Below are positions 32,649 through 44,581 of a stretch of 64,000 bases of DNA, one piece after another. Below the pieces are notes generated by a model that had not been told where the DNA came from, did not search any database, and was given only the letters and a program-made list of their open reading frames with translations. Source of the DNA: Biomphalaria glabrata (lineage: Eukaryota > Mollusca > Gastropoda > Planorbidae); assembly GCF_947242115.1 (NCBI RefSeq), contig NC_074716.1, positions 49,531,569-49,595,568 of the forward strand. The letters are read 5' to 3'. The position numbers were made by a program, and so were the translations under genes. How positions within the stretch are numbered: position 1 is the first letter of the stretch; the number at the start of each line of letters is the position of its first letter.

Positions 32649-34831
32649 TTAATCCAGATCATCTAGCCCAATACTGCTGTAATTAAGGTTACACTCTGTT
32701 CCTCCATGGACATGGCGGTCAAAGTCCAAGTATCCACTATAACCGAGCCGGTAAACAGCCGCCCCACTGCTTCCAGGGCACGTGGCTGCAGTGTATATGT
32801 ATTTGCTTTCTGAATCTCCTTCTTGGTTTCTTTCAAGCCACTTTCCTACGCTGATTTGTTTAGGGCACCCATGGGGATGGGAGACTATTATCACAAGTCT
32901 GTGATCATCTCTTGAGGACTTAAAGTATTCATACGTCGGTCTCCATAGTCGTCTGTAATCGCTCATCAGGTTTTCCAGTTTATCTATAATGGCTGGATCA
33001 CAGGTGACACAATTAAACAAGCACCAGTCTTCGTTAATATTTGCATCAGCAAAATTAAGAACTTCAATGGTAAACAACTGACAATCATTTTCATCAAAGA
33101 ACAGTCTACAAGATGCACCCCTAGCTTCAAGTTCATCAAATATCACATGTTGAGCAGTATACACTTCAATTTCTATCCAAACTTCCCTCCCACTTTTACC
33201 ATTCTTCCTGTTCTTTTCACATTTCTGACAAGGACAGCTTCCATATTGATGGTGCTTTTGAATTTTAGAATATTTATGAATATCTTTAATTCTCCCTGTT
33301 CCTGTTCTGGTTTTCTCATCCATCGAAGGATAAGGTATTTGTGTATTGGGCCAGCACTTAGGTCTGTCGGGGCTGGACGCAGCTGCAGCTAATCTCACTG
33401 TTAATCCAGCCAAGACTTTTATTAATTGTAAAAGTTCATCACAGCGACAATTAAAAGGTAGATGTTTTTTGGCAAATTGTTCAAGAGAAACAAATTTAAT
33501 GTGACCTGGATTCTTTTTGCATGTCTCATTGTAATTCTCAAGATTAGCTTCTCCACCTTCTAGTATTGGGTGCATTTCATGAATACCTTAAAGTAAAAAT
33601 AAAAGTAAATTGATGACTAAAATGCCTTTGTCAAACTATATGAATTAGATGTTAACTATTGTTGTGATGGTGGCTCTGTGGCTGAGTGGTTAAGCGCTTG
33701 GCTTCCGAACCTGGGGTCCTGGGTTTGAATCTTGGTGAAGACTGGGATTTTTAAGGGCACCCCTGAGTCCATCCAACTCTAATGGGTACCTGACTTTAGT
33801 TGGGGAAAGCAAAGGCGGTTGGTAGATGAGATGGCCACATGACACCCTTCTCTTTAACCATTGCCAAATAAACAGATGACTTCAACATCATCTGTACTAT
33901 AGATTGCAAGGTCGGAAAGTGGAACTTTATTACTTTTTTTAACATTGTGATATAAAGAAGACCTCACACTCATGCAGGTTCTAACAGTTGTTCAAATACC
34001 CATGACACACAAAAACTTGTTACAACTTTTTTCTTTATAAAAAATGAACTTTATTTTGGTTTAGGATGAAATGTCATCATTTCTTTTTCTTGCTTCCAAG
34101 TTTGTCATAATTTCATGCGTAAACCTAGCAACTCTTTTTGGTTCTAGATTACTACATAAAACTTTTTTCTAGTTCTACTCAATATACACAACCATTAAAA
34201 TTAGCACTGGATTTAAGCAAGTGGAAGCTCCAGGACAGGAGTTTTGTGGAGGCCCTTACACTTTTTCAAATGCTTTTTTAAAAATAAAAATCCACTTATT
34301 GATAAAAATACTTATATCTAGAAGCATGCCATATTTTAGAAGAAAGAAATATTAAAAATGCACAGTTTAGTAAAAAAAAAAAAAGGAAAATTTTGAATTT
34401 GTGAGGGTAAATGGGCAAATTAACTTTTTTTTTTAACCTCAACAGTGTTGCCAACCATAAGATTTAAAGTGTTGGTAATAATACAAAAAAATAAATACAT
34501 TTTTAAAAAATCAAATTAAAAATAGTAAATAATTTAGACCTGTCGAAATTCTAATATTTTTTAAAATCTCTATTTTGGAGGTCCTGGGACAGTAGCTTTG
34601 CATGCTCTCCCTTAAATCTGGTCCTGTACCTATTAAATACTGTTACATCATCAAGAATAAAAGAAAATTTAAGCAGATTTTAAAGTATCTCCAATCTTAC
34701 TAAACTGTTTTAAAATGCACAAACATTCAAAGTTATTTATAATTTATATAGCACTTACTAATTTAAAAAAAAATATACTGACCATACACGTTAAATTCAC
34801 ATAAGGAATTTGTTCTGTCTAATTCATCCAT
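32649..34831 (-). CDS. PA-clan (trypsin-like) protease-like protein, GSSG type
   Basis: Two exons: 34831-34783 (MDELDRTNSLCEFNVY) and 33586-32649, in phase across a gtcagt donor and an aag acceptor; 328 residues. A C-P-C-x2-C cluster at about 134-139 could bind metal. The C-terminal half resembles a trypsin-like fold. I see a candidate catalytic His163 (TAQHVIFDELEARG), a candidate Asp203 (NEDWCLF) and a candidate nucleophile Ser290 in CPGSSGAAV. A VSHPHGCPKQISVGKW strand segment lies between Asp and Ser. GSSG also occurs in FAM111-type proteases, but I cannot say this is an orthologue. No signal peptide is seen, so an intracellular protein is likely. The intron holds a SINE. A relic of the same family lies at 38.2-39.3 kb. 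Protease activity is inferred from motifs only. Confidence 0.75.
33667..33935 (+). mobile_element. SINE family 1 in the protease-like gene intron
   Basis: The best-preserved head: GGCTGAGTGGTTAAGCGCTT (A-box region) and GGTCCTGGGTTTGAATC (B box), body and tail intact. Confidence 0.9.
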
Positions 34832-35148
34832 TGTTTACTTCTAGAGAAATAAAGTAAGCTGATTAATAAATTAATAACAAAAATTCGATAACATTTTAAT
34901 TAAATGTAAATAGTCTTTTAAATAGATTAGGTTGTAAAAAAAAAATGACATATTTTAAATGATTTGATAGGCAGCTAAATAATAGACCCTATAATTATAA
35001 TATTTATAAATGTATTGTTCAACATCTTTAACAAAATAATGTTTTTAACATATAGACTAGACTAGCTTAAACTTTAGATATATAATAGATCTATATATTA
35101 ATTTAATTTATTAATTTAATATAAGACATTTATATTATGCCTATAAGA

Positions 35149-35675
35149 GATCGTCACAAAAGTTATTTTTTTCGATCACCCTATAAAATGCCAATTATTT
35201 TCCAAAAAATAGAATCTAAATTCCGAAAATACAATCTTTCAGTGTTTCTGTGTTTGGTTTATTTACACTAAATCTGGATGAAGACCTGTCTACCGTTCCG
35301 CCAAATGCGTATTTGTTACGATATACTAAATTGCACGAAATACTGTGAAAAGACGATAACTGCATGAGTTGGTTTGGAATTGTATTTTGTAAGACTAATT
35401 TTCAAAACATATCCTTCATGAGAGAGAACGAAAAAAGGTTGTAAAAAAAAAAACTGGCTGGACTACGCAAATAATGGACCAGCCTCTCTCTCTTGATATC
35501 TTGTTAAGAACATTGGTGACCGGGAAAAGTGGATGGTTTGGTTGCGCGGGACAGATGATAAAAATGACATGTACATAAAAAAAATCCAGATTTTGTGTAA
35601 AATACCCAAATGAGGAAGTACTGGAAACACCTATTTTAATGAAGTGGCCTTAAAAAAAAATCTTTTGTGACGATC
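35149..35675. mobile_element. 527-bp element with inverted ends GATCGTCACAAAAG
   Basis: GATCGTCACAAAAG at 35149 and CTTTTGTGACGATC at 35662-35675, each next to an A/T-run on the inside. No ORF. Superfamily not determined. Lies upstream of the protease-like gene. Confidence 0.65.
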
Positions 35676-36052
35676 CATTATTCAGGGAAATTGTATCTAT
35701 TTTATCAGATAGTCAGAAAATGGATAAAGTTTTTACAGATCTAATAAAATATAGTGTGGGGAAGTTTTACTCTCAATGAAGGTCAATCCAAGTGGCTCTC
35801 GGAGTAAATTTCTTCTTTGGCATCCTCATCGATTTTTCAAATTGGTATGGTGCGCGAAAAAAGATGCGCGACGGCACTCTGATCATAAAATCTCGAAGCT
35901 GGTGTTCCATTAGTATAGTTCCATGGTTAAATTATATTCTGTTACGTGTATTGTATATATTATGGGGAATTTCCGGACCTAATTTATTATACACTTTCAT
36001 CATTAGTGTGGAAAATAAAAACAAATAAAAAAATTTAAAAATATGTAGATCA

Positions 36053-36125
36053 GTGATGTACAACCTGATTCAACCCGCGGGCCAGCATTTTAATTTCCGA
36101 AACTCGTGTCGCGGGCCGCATCAAT
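36053..36125 (+). mobile_element. left end of a hAT-like element
   Basis: CAGTGATGTACAACCTG followed by AACCCGCGGGCCAGC and GTCGCGGGCCGCATC, typical of a hAT group with GCGGGCC subterminal motifs. No matching duplicated flank found with the right end at 40279. Confidence 0.45.
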
Positions 36126-36129
36126 GAAT

Positions 36130-37595
36130 AGGAACAAATAAACGAAATGAAATTAGCTTGAAACTATTTGATTGGCAACCCGTAGATCTAGTAAATAATA
36201 TAATATAAATAATGGGATATTTGAAGATTGTGATGAACAACAGACCAATATGTCATACAAAAACACCTGGTCAGACAGCACGGCCACACCAGGTTTGCAA
36301 AGACCTTTCTGCTGGGAACATTATATATCATCAATCAAGGCAGACAAAACATAAAGCCTAAAGGTGAAAAGACTAAATCAAAAAATGGACAGTCTTGTCA
36401 AGATACAGATGAAAGCAGACAGCTCAAAGATTAAAACAGTACAACAGAAAGTGTCTGTATTTATAACAAAAGATTTGTAATTGAAATAGGATCACTTTAA
36501 CAAGTCTTAAAGGGAAAATTTAAGGTTTAATGCTGTAAAAAATGAAAAGGGAAAGTAAATTAGGATGATGAAATGCAAGAGTTAATTTCTAAAAAAATAA
36601 ATTTCAGTATAATCACAATTATAATATGAATTATATAGGAGCTAGTGAAGAAGATTGCAGAAGTTATATTGGTCAAATTAAGCATGAAACAGTTGATGCA
36701 TAAAATAAGATTACTAAAATGTTTTATGCATATAGGAGAAAAACAATATTTGTGTGAATTGATTAAAATAATTTTGATAGCAGGAAGAAAAATGGAGTTT
36801 GCAAAGAATGTTCAGTAAAAAACAAATTTAACATGTTGAAATTTAAGTGTCATGACAATGGAGATAAAAGTGAACAAAATAGTGAAAGTTACAAAGTGCA
36901 AGTTAACTGTATCAACTTAAATGTATATAAATAATTATATTTAAAATTTAAGCATCTAAATAATGTTTGATAATGGAGACTAGACAAAAAGTAGGGGTTT
37001 ATTGTGCCTTTATTGCTAAAGATCAGATTAAATTTTAAAATAATTTACATAAGCATTACCATATTTAAGAATCTTTCTTGTTTTCTGTAAATCTGTTTAA
37101 ATGCATTAAATAGTATTTTGTTGTGACAGAGAAATGCAATAAATAAGAATTTAAAATCGAAATGAGTAAACTGGTTTTTATTAAAAACTGAAGAAAATTT
37201 CTATATATCAAGTATGTCAAAGTGTTGCAAGCATCTAATTAATGATTAAGATGTTTAAAATAGGCCTACTCAATATTGCATTTCATTATAAAGGAAACAT
37301 CATGCAATAAATTTGATCGTAAAGGAAACATAATAATGCATGTTTAAATGTTTATGTACATCTAGTATGCATCATGTTTCAACCATCTAATATTTGATAT
37401 GCGTTTCAACCATCTAATATTTGATATGCTTTGTGGCAAAAAATATCATTCAATTAGAAAAGAAACAATGCAATAAATAGGAGATAAAATCAAAGTAGAA
37501 GTTGATAGTGTCATTCCTAATCAATAGCCACCAAGCCCATAGCCAATTTAAGCAACATCTCAAATTACTAAGCAAAAAAAAAAAGGGAGGGGGGT
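36130..37595. other. AT-rich intergenic DNA between protease-like gene and TLR
   Basis: A-rich on the plus strand with no coding potential. Could be transposon interior next to the hAT-like end at 36053. Confidence 0.4.
37373..37432. repeat. two-unit direct repeat
   Basis: GTTTCAACCATCTAATATTT plus GATATGC occurs twice in a row. Confidence 0.85.
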
Positions 37596-37599
37596 AACT

Positions 37600-38152
37600 C
37601 TTGAAACACAAATAGAACGACTTCACCCACCATTTACTTAAGAGCAAAACAATTTCAAGGAAAACCAAGAAAATAATATACAAAACCATAATAAGATCAG
37701 CAGCAATGTATGGAAGTGAGACCTGAACACTAACAAAGACATCTGAAAATTTACTTAACACTTGGGAAAGAAAAATTCTTAGGAAAATCTATGGTGCCAT
37801 ACAGGATGAAACAGGGTGGAGGACACGCACTAACCACGAGATCTATCAATTGTATGAAGACCCGCCAATAGTGAACGAAATATAAAAAAACAGACCACGT
37901 TGGGCAGGTCACCTTGAAAGATTGTCAGATAGCAGAGGAGCGAAAATTGTATACATGCAAAAACCAAAAGGCAGGCGACCCAAAGGCAGACCCCGAATGC
38001 GATGGATAGATGACGTGGAAGCAGATCTGAAGCAGCTTGGGGTTAGGGCGTGGAGACAAAAGGCCCAGGAGAGATCTGAATGGAAGGATGTGTTAAAGCA
38101 GGCCAGAGCCCTCCATGGGCTGTAGCGCCACTGGGATGGATGGATGGATAGA
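37600..38152 (+). mobile_element. LINE 3' end with GRRPKGRPRMRW motif
   Basis: Translation shows TKKIIYKTIIRSAAMYGSET, then WERKILRKIYGA, PRWAGHLERL, GRRPKGRPRMRWIDDVEADL and ARALHGL before the stop. This is the usual end of a widespread animal LINE type. Upstream stops show decay. The copy ends in a short (TGGA)n tail at about 38140-38150. Confidence 0.75.
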
Positions 38153-38284
38153 ATTTTTGTTGTTTTTTTTTTGTTGATGTTTTTTTTTTTTTTTTTGCGA
38201 ATTGTTCTAGAGAAACAAAATTTATTGTAACCTGGATTCTGTTTTTTTTTTTTACAATACCTCTATTTATTTAATTCGTAGGCT

Positions 38285-38537
38285 TACCCGAGAGGCCAAG
38301 TGCGCTTGAACTTGGCTAGGCTTGGCTACCTAGAAGGGGGCTCGAGGTTCGACACCCGACTCGAGCAGAGTTGTCTTTACTGAGCGCCTAAAGGCAGCAC
38401 AGAAAACCAACTCATAGATACCCCCTCCCCCCCCCCCCCCCCCACCGGTCCACAAATGAGATTGGACCAAAAGCGCTCTGAGCATGCTATAAGCATGAAA
38501 GTAGCGCTATATAAAAGCTATAATAATAATAATAACT
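38285..38537 (+). mobile_element. SINE family 3 (tRNA-derived, AATA-tailed), copy A
   Basis: Head GAGAGGCCAAGTGCGCTTGA, B box CTCGAGGTTCGACACCCGAC, a C-run near 38421-38442, then GCATGCTATAAGCATGAAAG, TAGCGCTATATAAAAGCTAT and an AATAAT tail. Confidence 0.88.
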
Positions 38538-38949
38538 TCTCTGTGGGTGGATGAAACCTGGGTGGAAACTAGTCTCGAAAACTGCTCTAATGATTTTCCC
38601 AGAAGTTTGACAGTTGCTGTGTATCGCTGGGAAAAGAATTACTAGCTCGTTGGCCATACTGGGGAAACTCTTAGCTTGACTTGTTTAATAATAAATTTAT
38701 TTTCAGAAATTGTGCGCATCGTCTTCTAAAGGCTTGTCATAGGAGTATTATAAAGCCTAGTAGATATATACATTCGCCAGGATTCTTTCTCGGGCGAGTA
38801 GGATGAGGCGGGTTAAAAAAAATGTTCCTTTTCTTTAAACAGTCTCTATTCAGCTCGTAACTTCGTGGTACCTGAAACCATCTGGTTACGTGGAATCTGG
38901 AAAGGATCTCGAAATCTGTCAAATTTCTAGGAAAATCGTTAGAACCATT

Positions 38950-39232
38950 TTGCCCTAGCTGACATAGAGGAGAGCATCTGGTTGCATGCGGCTTCAGAAC
39001 GAGACAGCTGGAGGTCACTCACAGAGGCCGCGGAATTCATATTTGAAACCAAAAGAAAATCCGCTGCCGAGGACAGACGCAGACGGCGAAAAGAAAATCA
39101 TAATCGAATACCGGCGAACAATGGTTATGCTTGCCCTGTATGTGGCAAAATATGAAGGTCACAGCTGGGGCTGCGTAGCCACGGGAAATACTGATTCCTC
39201 ATTAATCTTCGGACTCGAAGACAAGCCGTATT
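38950..39232 (+). mobile_element. LINE C-terminal fragment with zinc-finger end
   Basis: Translates as LADIEESIWLHAASERDSWR, SLTEAAEFIFETKRKSAAED, RRRRRKENHNR and NNGYACPVCGKI, one stop, then RSQLGLRSHGKY. It inserts into a relic of the protease-like family (see 38195-39290). Confidence 0.65.
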
Positions 39233-39633
39233 GTTCTCCGCCTTCTAGTATTCGGTACATTTCATTAATACATAAAAAATGGCTGAAAAGAAAAAACAAA
39301 CATTAATAAATACTTTAAAAAAAAAAGACAATGTCTCCTTTATACATCTTAAGCGATAATTTTGCTCTTAATACTAATGAATGATAGATTTTAAAGAAAT
39401 AAAAAAAGGAATATTGTTCACCCTGCCCCCATCCCTTTTTAATGAAAGGCCCGGAACTTAGGACTTGGTGTTTTCAGTATATCTTTGAACAAGGAAGGAA
39501 ATGATAATTGCTCAAGTGGTTACTGTGCAGAGCAATATAAATCTAGAAACGTCTTCATAAAATACGATCCTAAGATGAAAAATATTGCATTATTTTCTTT
39601 GAGTGTGCACTGTGATTTTTTGTGAATTTGAAA

Positions 39634-40121
39634 ATGGCAACATTTCTCAAAGTTCTTGCTTTCTTTATATGTACCATTCTTGGTCATCAATGTTCTGACA
39701 TAACAAGTGATTCAACGAACATAACAGGTGATTCAACGAATAATACACTCTATGTCAGAGAATCTATTCTGTCTAGAAGAAAAGGTTTGTATTTGGTTAA
39801 GGGTTATAGTTACATAAACTATTTTCTCAAATGACGCCATGTTTTTAAGTCTAAAAAAAAACAAAACATAAAAATGGCATAAGCTCTCTCTCTTAATGCA
39901 ATCATAGAAGTATATATTATGATGCAGTCAGTGATTCGTTTTTTTTTCCCTGAAAGTATTAATAAGTGTCAAAGTAACTGTTTAAGGGATTCGTTTACAA
40001 GTTGTTCTTTCGTCGAAATTTCCTTAATCGATATAGTGTCTATAACACGATTTGGTTCAAATTCCTTCATAACGTTTCTCCCATTTTCTTCAACTGCAGT
40101 ATTAACGACAACCTCATTTTA

Positions 40122-40193
<72 letters not shown>

Positions 40194-43100
40194 TGTGGTT
40201 ACACACAATTTTCGTATGTTTCCGCAGGCCGCACAAAATGCTCTGGCGGGCCGTTATTTACCACCTCTGGCTTAAATGATTTATCTATCAGTACTTCTAT
40301 AATTTACAGATTGAAAACGTGTATCATGCGGGGCAATTCTTATACTCTAGCATGTAACGGGTATTCCAAAGAAGTGTGTGCTTTGTTTAAACTGATGTAT
40401 TTACTGGACTTTCAATTGAGGAATGAAAGAAAAAGTCGGAGAGGGCTTCAAAAGCATTGTGCGATGTTATTATAACACTGGCTATTGCAACGAATAATGA
40501 TAATAATAAAAGATTCAAGTCAAACTATATATGGTATTATGCGCCTTTGGCATTCATTGGCCCTAAGAAGTGTGTGGTTTGTTTGTTTCTGTCTGTGTAG
40601 GATCAGCTGTTCTATTAGAAGATACTAGTCGTATTTATTTGAGTTGTGGTCTTTTTATTATTATTATTATTTTAAAACCTGAGAATAGTTGTTTTTTTTT
40701 TTTAATTATTATTATTAAGTTTCGGACGTTCCAAATTATTGAGGAAGGCGCGGTGGCTGAGCGGTAAAACACTTGACTTGAAGGTCCATGGTTCGAATCT
40801 CGTTGAAGGCTGTGAATTTTAATTTCGGGATCCTTGGGCACCTCTGAGTTCACCACCTCTAATGGGTACCTGACAAGAGTTGGGGAAAAAGTAAAGTACG
40901 GTTGGTCGTTGTGCTGTCCTCGTAAGACAGGTGACCTTTACGTTATATGCCATATAGACCACAATCAAGGGGAACTTTGCTTTACTTCATTATTGAAGAT
41001 CATTGTAGACATTGTAGGCCTACATGAGAGAAGGCAGCATTAGCTCGATATCTCGTTATTTTGAAATACCGCACCTCCAGGCAGCTATCCCTTTGAGCAA
41101 TGTCAGGTCAAAAGTGTGTACACGTCACTTCTCCCACACCCATTCTCGGATTGATACGAACAAGGGAAACTAATTCTTCAGTATTCACAGATATGGCTAA
41201 AATTTGTTGGGTTTAGTCCCCTTAAATAATTGTTTAACGCTGTTTCTCCCTCTCGTATTCTCCGATCAAGTTGATACTTTAAACAATAATTTAATGTACC
41301 TGACAAAACATAAATTAATAAACAAAAATACTCATTCAATTAATTCTTGGTAATTAGTAATTTTGTTTGAAATCGAATAAGGGAAATAGCTTATACATTT
41401 TTGATAGTATGGTTTAATGGCTAGTTCTACCCCTTTGGGTAAGATTAAAAAAGGATTTTTTTAAAATAATTTTCTTGTTATCAAATTTATTATGGTTACA
41501 TATTTTCCCAGTAATCTTCGAGGCAAGACAATACATAGCTATGTTAGATGAACCATATTTGACAATGAAACATTTAATATATTCATATTTTTATAGGCCT
41601 AACCAAATATTATAACATTTACTTTTAAACAGGTACATTGGAGCAGAACAAAAATATACACGGAGAGGAGCGATTGAAGAATGTAATTTTACGAGACAAA
41701 AATATGTCTGTCAGTGATGATTCTGTGTGCAAGATACATGAGCTTACTGTTGACTGTTCAAAGCGACTTTTAAAAGAAATAAATTCTTCATGGTTTCCTG
41801 ATAGCACGGATGTCATCTTTCTGAATGACAATCTTCTCACTCGATTAGCCAATTCAACATTTTCACACTTGATTCATTTAACTTACTTAGATCTCTCAAA
41901 CAATGAGATTTCTCAAATCGATCTTCTTGCATTTGACAGTTTGACCAGCTTAAGATATTTAAGCCTACGTTATAATGTAATTTCTTTCAAAGCGGTGTCG
42001 CCTAACATTTTAAAACCTTTAAATAACTTACAGCAGTTGGATCTAATACAACAACCTATTGCAGAAAAATGTGATGTTCCTGTATGGATTTTTCAATCAT
42101 TAAATCAGTTACGCAGCCTGGCTGTTGGTACAAATAGTTCTATTCTCTACTTTGGGTCGGAGTTTCTGAACTTTAAAAATCTGGCAACGTTAGAGATTAC
42201 AGGGTCAACCCAATACGTCACCGAGGCATCGTTTAAGAATGTTAATAAACTAAAAGAACTGGTCATAAGAGACATGCTAATTAAATATGTTGATGATAAA
42301 GTATTTGTGCAATTAAAAAGCCTAACTGTTCTCAAAATGCACTTTGTTGTCATAGATTTGCAAAGGGTTTTAGCTTTGCTGTGGCCGTTTACGGGAAGAG
42401 AAATGTCTTTGATTCTTTTTCAAGGCATCACAACCACTCTTGCAATACCTGATCCTACGAAAAACGGCTTTCTCACTAAAAAAGACTTTATGTATTTAAC
42501 AGACATCTGTTTAAACACGTTTACAATGATAGAGTGTAACATCTATTACATAACAGCTGATGCCTTTAGAAACAGAACTACATGGGATCGTTGTCTGCGT
42601 AATGTCTATATATCAGGCAACCCTTTAATCGGAAGTACTGTGGCTTTGTTTCCACTAGCTCTGCTTCAGAACTTAACAACAGCCGTTGTTGGTAACACAA
42701 TGAGATCTTGCCAGTCCTTTTCTCCATTCCCGAATGTCAATTTTAAGGAAAACTATTTCTTTCAAAATATTTCCCTCGTTGGTTTGTCTGATTTTCAAAG
42801 GAAATTTGAAAAAGACTTTAAAGTTACTGAAGCAAATAAATATTTACGAGAAAAAAACAATAATGGAAATCTAACATTTGACACACTAGATGGTATAATA
42901 TATATATATGTCTCTAAGAATTTATTAAGTTGGGTTTCACAACGATTGCTGCCTGATGTTACATTACAACAAGATATTACGTTTCGAGGCGCTGATAACA
43001 TGCAATATTTAGATATATCAGATAGCGGATTTCACACTTTTACTGGCCATATTCGTGGTTTATCATCAGTGAAAACTGCAATCATTTCAGGGAATGACCT

Positions 43101-44223
43101 TTCGTTTCTTTCGGAGTACTTTTTAGATCCATTTTCTGGCTTAGAAAACTTGGTTGTCTCTAAATGTCAGCTGAATAGAATTTTTTTTGCTCTGAAAAGT
43201 GATCGTGTGTTTCAGAATACTACAAAACTAAAAGAACTCGACCCCTCTGAGAATTATCTCAATGCTTTAAGCAAGGGAATGTACTCTAGAAATTCAGGAC
43301 TAATCTATTTAGGCTTATCTGACAATCAGTTTAAAGATATTCCGTTTGATTTCAAATTTACTCCAAATCTTAAAATTTTAGATTTTAGCAATAATATTAT
43401 CACTACCCTCACAGCGGAAACTACTAAAGCCCTTGATGTTTTACATGAAAAGAACGGAGGGTTTGAACTCAAACTGAGTGGAAACATTCTTTCGTGTGGT
43501 TGTCGTGATTTACCTTTTCTTCACTGGTTGAATTCAACTTTAGTTAGATTAGACAACAATAGAAACTACACCTGCATGAGCAAGGATGGTGAAAGGACAA
43601 ACACATTGGCGTTCTCTGATCTGGAATCTCTCTGGAGACAATGTTGGGGCGAATTCTTCTTCTACATTGCAATAATTACATTATGTCTTTATGTTATTGG
43701 CGTAGTCTTAATTTTTCTGATGTTAAAGAATAAAACATTTCTCGTTTCATATTTCTTACAACTTTTTGGCAATTTCAAACTTCACACCAGATTGGACTAC
43801 AAGACAGATGTTTATATTGGTTATTCAGATGAAGACTATCGATTTCCTTGCATGGAATTACGCGAGCATCTAGAAAGAAATTTAAGATTGAGCACATTTA
43901 TACTTGACAGGGATCTATTGGCTTCTTTGGACAAAGCCAGTGGTATCGTGGATGCAATCAACTCTTGCTGGAGAGTTTTACTTGTCTGTAGTAAGAGCTT
44001 CTTAAAAGACGAGGCCTGGTCAATGTTTACTATCAGGTCAGCTATGTACGCGCAAAGTCCAGATAACCCTGCAAGAATAGTTATAATGGTTCATAAGAGT
44101 TGTCTTTCCCTGCTACCAAAGGAACTTCTGAGTGTCGTCAACGATGAAAATATTATTATTGTGCCAGAGTGGAAAATAAACTACACTATGAGTGAAACAT
44201 TGCGAACTCGATTGTCGGCATAA
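39634..44223 (+). CDS. Toll-like receptor (LRR ectodomain, TM, TIR)
   Basis: Exons 39634-39784 and 41633-44223, in phase; 913 residues. The ATG at 39634 gives a signal peptide (MATFLKVLAFFICTILGHQC). The ectodomain has leucine-rich repeats, for example LTYLDLSNNEISQIDLLAF, LRYLSLRYNVI and LIYLGLSDNQFKDIP. It closes with a cysteine-bearing LRR C-terminal cap (CGCRDLPFLHWLN...YTCMSKDG). One membrane span follows at about 725-748 (FFFYIAIITLCLYVIGVVLI). The cytoplasmic TIR domain runs from about 775 to 913: box 1 TDVYIGYSDED, box 2 FILDRDLLASLDKAS, then WRVLLVCSKSFLKDEAW. Family role: pattern recognition at a membrane and signalling through TIR adaptors. Oddities: box 2 lacks the usual RDxxPG, and no C-terminal FW box is seen. 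A candidate AATAAA lies at 44458 inside repeat DNA. Confidence 0.9.
40129..40190. repeat. (AT)n microsatellite in the TLR intron
   Basis: About 30 uninterrupted AT pairs. Confidence 0.95.
40220..40279 (+). mobile_element. right end of a hAT-like element in the TLR intron
   Basis: GGCCGCACAAAATGCTCTGG, CGGGCCGTTATTTACCACCT, CTG. Same motif style as 36053-36125. Confidence 0.45.
40744..40990 (+). mobile_element. SINE family 1 in the TLR intron
   Basis: Head GCGCGGTGGCTGAGCGGTAA, B box ATGGTTCGAATCTCG, body CTCTAATGGGTACCTGAC, tail AAGGGGAACTTTGCTTTACT. Confidence 0.88.
41105..41400. repeat. unclassified interspersed repeat, copy C
   Basis: ACTTCTCCCACACCCATTCT, then a second related unit with TGTACCTGACAAAACATAAA and GAATAAGGGAAATAGCTTAT. 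More diverged. In the TLR intron. Confidence 0.5.
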
Positions 44224-44308
44224 TTTTTATGTCTCTAAAAGTTATGCCTGACAGTTTGTTTTTTTTAAAAAGCAACTATTCAAATTAAATGGAAAACTTA
44301 TATACATA

Positions 44309-44400
44309 ACTAGCCGGATGTTACCCGCAGTCTGCGGACTTTAGTTTGTGTATTACAAATCTAGTGGATTGGATTTAAATCTATGTCAAACTTAGCTAAT
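44309..44400. repeat. RTE-like 3' tail remnant
   Basis: AACTAGCCGGATGTTACCCG after a TATATA stretch resembles the 'ACTAGC..ACCCGC' start of widespread short retroelement tails. Weak. A similar CCCGCGGCGAACCCCG lies at 61172-61190. Confidence 0.3.
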
Positions 44401-44581
44401 GTTCCTTTCAAATTGCGAAAACGGGTTGACTCGATTTGTCAAAAAGTTTCTTTATTTAATAAAGATAAATTTAGCTATTTTGTTTTGTCGGTGAACCATA
44501 ATTAACACCAAACAGTTAAATGAAAAATGTCTTGTACACCAAACAAAACTCGTAAAAGACTTCTAAAAAGCTATTGGCCAG

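Larger units (their letters stand above)
38195..39292 (-). pseudogene. relic of the protease-like gene family, split by retroelements
   Basis: 38195-38245 (GCGAATTGTTCTAGAGAAAC, AACCTGGATTCTG) and 39236-39285 (CTCCGCCTTCTAGTATTCGG, ACATTTCATTAATAC) match 33470-33515 and 33550-33590 of the functional-looking gene, in the same order and strand. A SINE family 3 copy, unknown DNA and a LINE fragment lie between. Only the first ~40 codons' worth of homology is visible. Confidence 0.65.

Noticed and set aside
33700-33745. tRNA gene-like sequence with A and B boxes
   Set aside because: It is the head of a SINE with the full SINE body after it; no acceptor-stem pairing typical of a real tRNA gene.
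36053-40279. One 4.2-kb hAT element spanning both GCGGGCC-type ends
   Set aside because: The 8-bp flanks do not match and several unrelated repeats and a TLR exon lie between, so two separate copies are more likely.
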